Positions 24,977-30,978 of a stretch of DNA of 30,978 nucleotides are shown in pieces. Below the pieces are notes generated by a model. It saw only the letters and a program-made list of their open reading frames with translations, was not told where the DNA came from and made no database searches. Source of the DNA: Betaproteobacteria bacterium. Its GTDB lineage: Bacteria; Pseudomonadota; Gammaproteobacteria; Burkholderiales; Burkholderiaceae_E. Numbering within the stretch: position 1 is the first letter of the stretch; every line of letters begins with the position of its first letter. A program made the translations under genes and the position numbers. The DNA is taken from NCBI GenBank assembly GCA_009925965.1, contig RFPW01000002.1, positions 1 through 30,978 of the forward strand, given 5' to 3'.

Positions 24977-25993
24977 TTGAGTGCCCAATCCGCGATCGCG
25001 CATCCCAACGAGGTCCTTCTTGATGGCGGGCGAGATCATCGCGCCTTGCCGTCCGTCGACCACTACTGCGGTACCGAAGCGCGCATCGCGAAAGCACTCG
25101 CACTGCAGGCCGCTTCCGGCCCGAAATCTTGGCCTGCCTTTGATGTAACGGCCGACTGTGAAGATGGGGCTCTCGCCGGCGCAGAGGCCGAGCAGGCTGA
25201 TCTGGTGGGCGCAGCCATTGCTTCCGACGCCAACCACTTCGACCGGGTTGGCGTTCGCGTTCATCCGCCGGATTCTCGTTTTTTTCAGGAGGATCTTGAG
25301 CGGATTCTCAAGAAAGCGGCGGATCGGGTTGCGTATATCGCCCTACCCAAGATCGAATCAGCCGAGCAGTGCAATCAGGCGATCGACGAAATTGACCGCC
25401 TGACGATCCGACACGTTGCGAATCGCGAGGGCATGATCCCGGTCCACGTGTTGATCGAAAGCCCACTGGCCCTGCGCGATGTCGACGCCATCGCCCAACA
25501 TCCGCGGGTCGAGTGTCTCTCATTTGGTTTGATGGATTACGTCAGCGCGTTTCAGGGTGCGATCGCAGATGACGCCATGACCAGCCCGGGGCAGTTCGAG
25601 CATCCACTCGTGCGTGCGGCCAAAATTCAGGTTTCGCTGGCCGCCCATGCACATGGCAAGGTAGCTTCGCACAACGTCAGCATCATTCTGGATGCGCCCG
25701 ACCGGGTCGAGGCCGAAGCCCGTCGTGCCGCTGACGAGTTTGGTTTTACCCGAATGTGGAGCATTCACCCCGCGCAGATCGCCGTTATCTTGCGTGGCCT
25801 TGCGCCGGCGACGCGCCTGATCGAGGAGTCCGCTGACATCCTTCTGGCAGCCCGGGCCGCCTCATGGGCGCCCGTCTCCTGGTCGGGTCGACTGCACGAT
25901 CGCGCGAGCTACCGGTTTCACTGGCAGCGTCTACGGCGGGCTTATCAGGCGGGTAGCGCGATCCCGCCCGCTGCCCAATCTGCTTTTTTCTGA
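24977..25993 (+). CDS. HpcH/HpaI aldolase / citrate lyase (CitE-like) family protein
   Basis: This is a TIM-barrel C-C lyase of the CitE/malyl-CoA lyase group. Metal- and CoA-ester-binding motifs are visible: DCEDGA (60-65), VGVRVHPPDS with R94, ALPKIES (122-128) and HVLIESPLAL with E161. It has 338 aa with a C-terminal extension. A lone CitE-like protein without CitD and CitF does not make a classical citrate lyase, so it probably cleaves or hydrolyses a CoA ester such as malyl- or citramalyl-CoA; the substrate is unknown. The start is a TTG at 24977, the only candidate before the conserved VDHYCGTE segment, 25 nt after mdh; no strong ribosome binding site is seen. Pairing with mdh is common in betaproteobacteria. 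Confidence 0.85.
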   Translation: MSAQSAIAHPNEVLLDGGRDHRALPSVDHYCGTEARIAKALALQAASGPKSWPAFDVTADCEDGALAGAEAEQADLVGAAIASDANHFDRVGVRVHPPDSRFFQEDLERILKKAADRVAYIALPKIESAEQCNQAIDEIDRLTIRHVANREGMIPVHVLIESPLALRDVDAIAQHPRVECLSFGLMDYVSAFQGAIADDAMTSPGQFEHPLVRAAKIQVSLAAHAHGKVASHNVSIILDAPDRVEAEARRAADEFGFTRMWSIHPAQIAVILRGLAPATRLIEESADILLAARAASWAPVSWSGRLHDRASYRFHWQRLRRAYQAGSAIPPAAQSAFF

Positions 25994-25999
25994 TCAAAC

Positions 26000-26686
26000 A
26001 TGATCACCTGCAACCCCAATAGTCTGGTCCGGGTTGTACGCCTCTGCATCAGCGGCCTGCTGATCATGAGCGGAACGGGATGCGCTTGGCGCGGAGCGAC
26101 CGTTGCGCCGATGACAGGTCCGGCCACGGCGCCGATCACAGGTCCGGTCACGGCGCCGATCGCTGGTTCGGCCACGGCCGCGGCCACGGCGCCAGAGCCG
26201 GCCCGCCAGAGTGCGGGTGCCCCGGCGCCACCGATGAGCGGATCAACCAGCTCAACGGCGATCAAAGCACCTGCCAGCGCACCCGCCAGCGCACCCGCCA
26301 GCGCACCCGCCAGCGCACCCGCTAGCGCACCACCCTCGACTCCGCCGGTCCCGAGGAATAGCGAAAGCACTCCGGCTCCTTTAGATGCCGCAAGAGCGCC
26401 CTCACCCGTTCCGCCTCCAGCAAAGGTCGATCATAGAAAGCATGCGGGCAACTACCATTGCGATCACGGGCGCACGATTCGAATCGCAGACGTTGCAGAC
26501 CAGACCGATGTGATTTTGTTGACGTGGCAGGGTACGCAACACCGACTTGAACGCGTCCATAGCAACAGCGGTGCGGAGCGCTTCGAGGAACTGTCGACGG
26601 GTCTGGTCTGGATCCTGATCCCTGGCAAGTCCATGCTTTTAAGTACGAGTCAGGGCCGTGCATTGGCCAACGAATGTCACCTCTGA
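26000..26686 (+). CDS. Lipoprotein with repeat linker and MliC-like lysozyme inhibitor domain
   Basis: This 228-aa protein has three parts. The N-terminus is a lipoprotein-type signal (hydrophobic LCISGLLIM, then SGTGC with C28). Residues about 36-145 are a low-complexity Ala/Pro/Ser/Thr linker from two sets of DNA tandem repeats: three APxxGxxT units and five APAS units. Residues about 150-228 form a compact domain (NYHCDHGRTIRI, VILLTWQGTQHRLERV, SNSGAERF, LVWILIPGKSMLL, ANECHL) with C154 and C226 placed for a disulfide. This pattern resembles MliC/PliC inhibitors of C-type lysozyme. Call by pattern memory only. It lies 6 nt after the CitE-like gene and its stop overlaps the start of prpD, so it is probably cotranscribed with metabolic genes. 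Confidence 0.75.
   Translation: MITCNPNSLVRVVRLCISGLLIMSGTGCAWRGATVAPMTGPATAPITGPVTAPIAGSATAAATAPEPARQSAGAPAPPMSGSTSSTAIKAPASAPASAPASAPASAPASAPPSTPPVPRNSESTPAPLDAARAPSPVPPPAKVDHRKHAGNYHCDHGRTIRIADVADQTDVILLTWQGTQHRLERVHSNSGAERFEELSTGLVWILIPGKSMLLSTSQGRALANECHL
26105..26188 (+). repeat. Tandem repeat of 24 bp (three units plus a half unit) in the lipoprotein gene
   Basis: Three 24-bp units begin at 26105, 26129 and 26153, each starting GCGCCGAT and ending CACG, followed by a 12-bp partial unit (26177-26188). They encode APMTGPAT, APITGPVT and APIAGSAT. Units differ at a few positions, so the array is somewhat old. It stays in frame. Confidence 0.85.
26267..26326 (+). repeat. Tandem repeat of 12 bp (five units) encoding APAS
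   Basis: Five 12-bp units run from 26267 to 26326. The middle three are identical (GCACCCGCCAGC) and the outer two differ by one base each. They encode APAS repeated five times. The near identity points to recent expansion by slippage, and 12-bp steps keep the frame. Confidence 0.92.
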
Positions 26687-28116
26687 TGCAGTCTATTCCA
26701 GACCAAGTTCTCTCTGACATCGCTGACTACGTACTTGAATTTGAAATTAACAGTGATCTGGCGCTCAAGACGGCTCACGCCTGTCTGATCGACACGCTGG
26801 GGTGTGGCCTCGAAGCGCTCGAGTACCCAGAGTGCACCAAGCTGCTCGGTCCGATCGTCCCGGGCACCGTGGTCCCAAATGGCGCGCGGGTACCCGGTAC
26901 CCAATTTCAACTTGACCCGATCAAAGCAGCCTTTGACATTGGTGCCACCATCCGTTGGCTGGATTTCAACGACACCTGGCTTGCCGCGGAGTGGGGGCAT
27001 CCGTCCGACAATCTAGGGGGCATCCTGGCGACCGCAGACTGGTTGAGCCGAACCGCAGTTGCTACTGGCAAAGCGCCGCTCACCATGCGTCAGGTGCTCG
27101 ATGCGATGATCATGGCGCACGAAATTCAGGGGTGTCTAGCACTCGAGAACGCGTTTAACCAAGTCGGGCTCGATCACGTTGTGCTGGTCAAAGTTGCTTC
27201 GACCGCTGTTGTCGGGAGACTGCTCGGCCTGGATCGGAATGAACTCATTAACGCCATCTCACATGCCTGGCTTGATGGGCAAGCGCTCAGGACTTATCGG
27301 CATGCCCCGAACACCGGGTCCCGCAAGAGTTGGGCAGCGGGCGACGCGACCAGTCGCGCGGTGCGCTTGGCCCTCATCGCCAAAACAGGCGAGATGGGCT
27401 ATCCAACCGCTCTTTCAGCCAAAGAGTGGGGCTTCTACGACGTCCTGTTTAAAGGCCATGCGTTCAGGTTCCAGCGACCGTATGGAACCTACGTGATGGA
27501 GAACGTCTTGTTCAAGATTTCCTACCCTGCTGAGTTCCATGCTCAAACAGCGGTCGAATGTGCGATGACGCTGCACCGCCAATTGGCCGCTCGAGGTCAG
27601 TCTGCAGCCGATATCGAGTGGCTTACGATTCGAACCCATCAAGCCTGCCTGCGCATCATCGACAAAAACGGTCCCTTGACGAACCCAGCCGACCGGGACC
27701 ATTGCATTCAATACATGGTCGCGGTCGCACTGATTTTCGGCAGGTTGAGCGCCGCCGATTACGAAGACGCCATCGCCGTTGACTCCCGAATCGATGCGCT
27801 CCGCGACAGAATTCAATGTGTTGAGGACCCCGCTTTCACGCGCGACTATCACGACCCGAGCAAGCGATCGATCGCGAATGCCCTGACCGTGCGCCTGGAT
27901 GACGGCACCGAACTGTCCGAGGTGATCTGCGAATACCCGATCGGTCACAGGCGTCGACGTGACGAAGGGATCCCGATCCTGATTGAAAAATTCAAGCACA
28001 ACCTTGCCCGGCGCTTCCCGTCGAAGCAACAGAATCGCATTCTGGGTGTTTCGCTGAACCTCGACGACTTGTGTGTCAAGCCAGTTCACGAATACGTCGA
28101 TTTGTACGTGATTTGA
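26686..28116 (+). CDS. prpD: MmgE/PrpD family protein, probable 2-methylcitrate dehydratase
   Basis: PrpD dehydrates 2-methylcitrate in propionate breakdown, and some members also act on citrate. Family stretches are RWLDFNDTWLAAEWGHPSDNLGGIL, SRKSWAAGDATSRAV, WGFYDVLFKG and ISYPAEFHAQTAVE. The length (476 aa here) matches true PrpD (about 483) rather than shorter MmgE relatives. I chose the ATG at 26686, which overlaps the preceding stop (TGATG); an ATG at 26674 would add four residues. There are no prpB or prpC genes nearby, so it may serve as an aconitase-like partner for the surrounding TCA genes. Confidence 0.9.
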   Translation: MQSIPDQVLSDIADYVLEFEINSDLALKTAHACLIDTLGCGLEALEYPECTKLLGPIVPGTVVPNGARVPGTQFQLDPIKAAFDIGATIRWLDFNDTWLAAEWGHPSDNLGGILATADWLSRTAVATGKAPLTMRQVLDAMIMAHEIQGCLALENAFNQVGLDHVVLVKVASTAVVGRLLGLDRNELINAISHAWLDGQALRTYRHAPNTGSRKSWAAGDATSRAVRLALIAKTGEMGYPTALSAKEWGFYDVLFKGHAFRFQRPYGTYVMENVLFKISYPAEFHAQTAVECAMTLHRQLAARGQSAADIEWLTIRTHQACLRIIDKNGPLTNPADRDHCIQYMVAVALIFGRLSAADYEDAIAVDSRIDALRDRIQCVEDPAFTRDYHDPSKRSIANALTVRLDDGTELSEVICEYPIGHRRRRDEGIPILIEKFKHNLARRFPSKQQNRILGVSLNLDDLCVKPVHEYVDLYVI

Positions 28117-28129
28117 TTCTGCTCACACC

Positions 28130-29068
28130 ATGATTCAAAAATTTGAAATCGCATCTGGGCTCGACTCGGAATCCGAGCTCGAATCGGCCTCCGTGAGGAA
28201 ACAGGCCGCGTCGCGCAGCACCTGGGTCAGCGTCGTCGTCAATCTTTTTCTCAGCGGCGGGCAGGTCGCGGCAGGCGTTTTCACGCACTCGCAGGGGCTA
28301 ATTGCCGACGGCATCCATTCGATGACGGATCTGCTGTCCGACGCCATTGTCTTGCTGGCCAACCATCACAGCCATCAAGAAGCGGATTCTCAACACCCTT
28401 ATGGCCACCATCGGTTCGAGACCGCTGCGTCACTCGTCCTGGGAGTTTTGCTCCTGATGGTCGGCGGCGGAATGCTGGTGAAGTCCATTCAGACGATTCA
28501 GGATCCCAGCACGATCGCTACCGTGAGTCAGGTAGCCCTCTGGGCCGCCGCCGTGGGGCTTGTCACCAAAGAACTATTGTTCCGATATTTGTTAGGGGTG
28601 GCCAAGCGTGTGAAGTCAGGCATGTTGGTCGCAAACGCATGGCATGCACGATCCGACGCAGCCTCTTCGCTTGTTGTCGGTTTTGGCATTCTCGGGAATC
28701 TGGCGGGTTATCCCATTCTCGATCCAATTGCTGCACTGATTGTTGGGTTGATGATCATTCGGCTAGGCGCTAATTTTGGCTGGGAAGCCCTCCATGACCT
28801 TGTTGATCGCGCGGCTAACGATGCGGAGGTCACCGCGATTACCGAGACTCTCCGCTCCACGCCTGGCGTGCGCGAAATTCACGACTTGCGAACCCGCAAA
28901 ATGGGCGACCTGATACAGGTTGATGTGCACCTCAGCGTCGATGGGCATCTGACCGTTGTAGAGGGTCATGAGATCGCTGTTGACGCCACGCAACGAACGA
29001 TGGCGCGACATCGCGTCCTCAACGTGATGACGCATCTGGATCCCTGGATGGCGATCGATCGGGACTAG
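28130..29068 (+). CDS. Cation diffusion facilitator (CDF) metal transporter
   Basis: CDF proteins export divalent metals by proton antiport. The protein has 312 aa with about six hydrophobic segments. The metal site in TM2 is DGIHSMTD (H63, D67) and in TM5 it is NAWHARSDA (H172, D176). This HD/HD arrangement is commoner in zinc/cadmium exporters than the DD/HD site of iron-type FieF. A His-rich loop (ANHHSHQEADSQHPYGHHRFE, residues 78-97) and a C-terminal cytoplasmic domain (GVREIHDLRTRKMGD, VVEGHEIA) are present. It starts 13 nt after prpD with no clear ribosome binding site, and precedes RND efflux genes. Confidence 0.9.
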   Translation: MIQKFEIASGLDSESELESASVRKQAASRSTWVSVVVNLFLSGGQVAAGVFTHSQGLIADGIHSMTDLLSDAIVLLANHHSHQEADSQHPYGHHRFETAASLVLGVLLLMVGGGMLVKSIQTIQDPSTIATVSQVALWAAAVGLVTKELLFRYLLGVAKRVKSGMLVANAWHARSDAASSLVVGFGILGNLAGYPILDPIAALIVGLMIIRLGANFGWEALHDLVDRAANDAEVTAITETLRSTPGVREIHDLRTRKMGDLIQVDVHLSVDGHLTVVEGHEIAVDATQRTMARHRVLNVMTHLDPWMAIDRD

Positions 29069-29110
29069 ATCGTTTAGGATGGGGGCCGAAGCAACACCGC
29101 GATCATAGTC

Positions 29111-30205
29111 ATGTGGCGAATCCTGCTGGTTGCAATCACGATCAACGCTCAGGCCGCAACGCCCGACCGCAACTTCCCTCTTGATCCCAAGCAGCAGTCT
29201 GCTCTTGGTGTGACCCTCACCGCCGTCCAGATCGCAAAGTCTGAACCGCTTCAGGCAAGCGCAACGGTAACCGTGCCCACCGGGCGCGAAGTCGCGGTCA
29301 CGGCGCCCTATCCGGGTCAGATGGTCCGTATTCTGGCCGGTATCGGCGACACCGTTAAGGCCGGCGCTGCGTTGGGGCAGTTCGTCAGTCCGAGCGCTGG
29401 CGATGCCCGGCGCCTGCAGCAAGAAGCCTTGATCGAATCGAGACTGGCCCAGTCGGTTCTCGATCGCGAACAGGCGCTTTTTGAAGATGGCCTGATTCCC
29501 GCGGCACGGGTGCAAGCCGCGCGAGCCAAGTTCGAAGCTGCCCAAGCGGTCGTGCGCGCGCGCGAAGCGGAAGTTAACGCATCCGGGATGCAGTTTGAAA
29601 GCGGCGGCTTACAAAAAAGGGGCGAGACCCCAAGTGGGGTTGCGGCGGGCTATGCGACGGGCTCGTTGCGCGCTCCGATGGCCGGCGTCATCACTGAGGT
29701 TTTTACGCCGATCGGGCAACGGGTCGATACGGGTGCGGTGCTATTTCGACTAGTCGATGTCAGCCAATTGCAATTCGATATTCAACTGGCGCCGGAGAAG
29801 GCCGCCCTGCTCAAGGTGGGAGACACCGTCACCGCGCCCCAGCGCCAGGCGAGTGCGGTCGTGACGGGCGTTAGTCAGGCCGTTGATAGCAGTCAACTCG
29901 CTCGCGTCCGCGCTCGAATCCAATCGCACGGTAATCTGCAAGTCGGCGAGTTGCTCAGCGTGCAGGTACACCCGGGCCTGCGCAAGGCCGGGACAGCCTG
30001 GAGAGTGCCGTCGCGCTGCCTCACGCAGTGGCAGGGTAGGCCCGTTTTGTTTGTCGCCACCGCCTCCGGATTTTCAGTTCAATCGGTCGAACTCATCAGT
30101 TCTAACGACGATACCAGCGTCGTTACCGGGCCACTGAGCGCCGACAGCAAAGTGGCCATAAGCGGTGTCGCATCGCTGCGGGCTCTTCTGCAGTCTGAAC
30201 GTTGA
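29111..30205 (+). CDS. RND efflux periplasmic adaptor subunit (CzcB/CusB-like)
   Basis: This membrane fusion protein links an inner-membrane RND pump to an outer-membrane channel. A short signal peptide is likely (MWRILLVAITINAQA, cut before ATPDRN). The lipoyl-like half motifs are VTAPYPGQMVRILAGIGDTVKAGAALGQF and GSLRAPMAGVITEVFTPIGQRVDTGAVLFRL, separated by an alpha-helical hairpin (about residues 100-155). Beta-barrel strands follow. The protein has 364 aa. Its stop TGA overlaps the pump ATG (TGATG), so the two are coupled. Metal specificity cannot be read from the sequence; the CDF neighbour suggests divalent metals. Confidence 0.88.
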   Translation: MWRILLVAITINAQAATPDRNFPLDPKQQSALGVTLTAVQIAKSEPLQASATVTVPTGREVAVTAPYPGQMVRILAGIGDTVKAGAALGQFVSPSAGDARRLQQEALIESRLAQSVLDREQALFEDGLIPAARVQAARAKFEAAQAVVRAREAEVNASGMQFESGGLQKRGETPSGVAAGYATGSLRAPMAGVITEVFTPIGQRVDTGAVLFRLVDVSQLQFDIQLAPEKAALLKVGDTVTAPQRQASAVVTGVSQAVDSSQLARVRARIQSHGNLQVGELLSVQVHPGLRKAGTAWRVPSRCLTQWQGRPVLFVATASGFSVQSVELISSNDDTSVVTGPLSADSKVAISGVASLRALLQSER

Positions 30206-30978
30206 TGGTGGCGCGCCTGTTGGGTTTTGTGCTGCGCCATCGTGGCCTCACCATCATGCTTGCCCTTGTTCTGATGGGTGCTGGCATCCAGGCCTGGCTC
30301 AATCTGCCGATTGATGCGTTCCCTGAGATTTCGCCGATTCAAGCCAAGATCATTCTTAAAAGCCCAGGGATGACACCCGAGGAGATTGAGCAGCGGGTTG
30401 TCCGCCCAATCGAACTCGAGTTGCTTAGCATCCCAAGTAAACGGGTCGTTCGTTCGGTCTCGAAGTACGGCATCACCGACATCACGGTGGAATTCACCGA
30501 AGGCGTCAACCTGTATTGGGCGCGCCAGCAAGTCGCCGAACGGCTCGCCGGCATCCTTCCCGAATTACCCCACGGCGTGACCGGCGGTCTTGCCCCGATC
30601 ACCACGCCGCTCAGTGACATGGTCATGTTCACGCTCGACGGCGACGCCTTCAGCCTGGCTGAGAAGCGCCGAGTGCTCGACTGGATTATTCGCCCCGCGT
30701 TGCGGACCTTACCCAACGTGGCCGAAGTCAATTCACTCGGTGGCGAAGTGCAAACCTTCGAGGTCATCCCCAACGTGTCGCGGATGGCAGCCCTCGGGGT
30801 TTCCTTAGCCGATCTGCGCCAAAGTCTCATGAAGAACAACGCCAATGATGGGGCGGGTCGCATTGAAGCCGGCGAGGAAGCGCTGGTAGTGAGGGTCGAG
30901 GGGGCAATCCAGTCCCTTGACGATATCCGCCGGATCCGATTGGCGGGATCGTCCAGTCAGACTCATGTCTTCCTGGAC
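30205..30978 (+). CDS. HME-type RND efflux pump, CzcA/CusA family (partial, runs off right edge)
   Basis: The frame opens at the ATG 30205-30207 and is unbroken to the window end (258 codons), so about three quarters of the gene is missing. After the first transmembrane helix (LTIMLALVLMGAGIQAWLNL) come LPIDAFPEISPIQAKI, SPGMTPEEIEQRVVRPIE and SVSKYGITDITVEFTEGVNLYWARQQVAERL, typical of heavy-metal (HME) RND pumps. The pump would use the proton gradient to export metal with the adjacent adaptor. No outer-membrane factor gene is seen in the window. Confidence 0.92.
   Translation, partial: MVARLLGFVLRHRGLTIMLALVLMGAGIQAWLNLPIDAFPEISPIQAKIILKSPGMTPEEIEQRVVRPIELELLSIPSKRVVRSVSKYGITDITVEFTEGVNLYWARQQVAERLAGILPELPHGVTGGLAPITTPLSDMVMFTLDGDAFSLAEKRRVLDWIIRPALRTLPNVAEVNSLGGEVQTFEVIPNVSRMAALGVSLADLRQSLMKNNANDGAGRIEAGEEALVVRVEGAIQSLDDIRRIRLAGSSSQTHVFLD

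Noticed and set aside
24274..25008. Minus-strand frame of 244 codons
   Set aside because: Antisense to mdh; no family motif, and mdh is complete.
25975..25995. T-run suggesting a terminator after the CitE-like gene
   Set aside because: The run encodes the last residues of the protein and has no GC-rich stem in front of it; the next gene starts 6 nt later.
26105..26326. Possible CRISPR-like array
   Set aside because: Units are directly adjacent with no spacers, in frame, and encode an Ala/Pro/Ser linker.

Overview
The window looks like chromosomal DNA of a PHA-accumulating betaproteobacterium, most likely of Burkholderiales type. Three things suggest this: the gene order bamD / rluD-pgeF-phaC-phaA-phaB-phaR-rimO, the order sdhCDAB-sdhE-gltA-odhA-odhB-lpd-zapE divergent from mdh, and the PhaA, PhaB and PhaR sequences, which resemble the Cupriavidus/Burkholderia type. 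This placement rests on remembered family patterns, not on a search. No tRNA, rRNA, insertion sequence, phage gene or CRISPR array was seen. The DNA is almost fully coding; the largest gap is 241 bp between sdhC and mdh.

Left block (1-8724, all minus strand). Read in transcription order it holds rluD (23S rRNA pseudouridine synthase), pgeF (multicopper-like purine nucleoside phosphorylase), phaC, phaA and phaB (complete acetyl-CoA to polyhydroxybutyrate pathway), phaR (PHA-responsive repressor), rimO (ribosomal protein S12 methylthiotransferase) and an exported metallophosphatase that runs off the left edge. Several junctions overlap by 4 nt, so this is probably one transcription block with an internal promoter before phaC. 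bamD (outer-membrane assembly lipoprotein) diverges from rluD, and the two start codons overlap.

Central block (9598-23726, all minus strand). Read in transcription order it is sdhC-sdhD-sdhA-sdhB-sdhE-gltA-odhA-odhB-lpd-zapE-ydcH-like-yoaA-like. It encodes succinate dehydrogenase with its flavinylation factor, citrate synthase and the whole 2-oxoglutarate dehydrogenase complex. A division-linked ATPase, a small DUF465 protein and an XPD-like iron-sulfur helicase follow.

Right block (23968-30978, all plus strand). It holds mdh, a CitE/HpcH-like lyase, a repeat-rich lipoprotein with an apparent C-type lysozyme inhibitor (MliC-like) domain, a PrpD-family dehydratase, a cation diffusion facilitator, an RND periplasmic adaptor and the start of an HME-type RND pump cut by the right edge. 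The last three form a metal-efflux module.

Most of the window is core metabolism. The less ordinary points are the overlapping divergent start codons of rluD and bamD, the lipoprotein whose linker is built from two different tandem repeats, an acidic insertion in RimO, and a stable UUCG hairpin in the phaA-phaB gap. I found nothing that amounts to a clearly new biological system.
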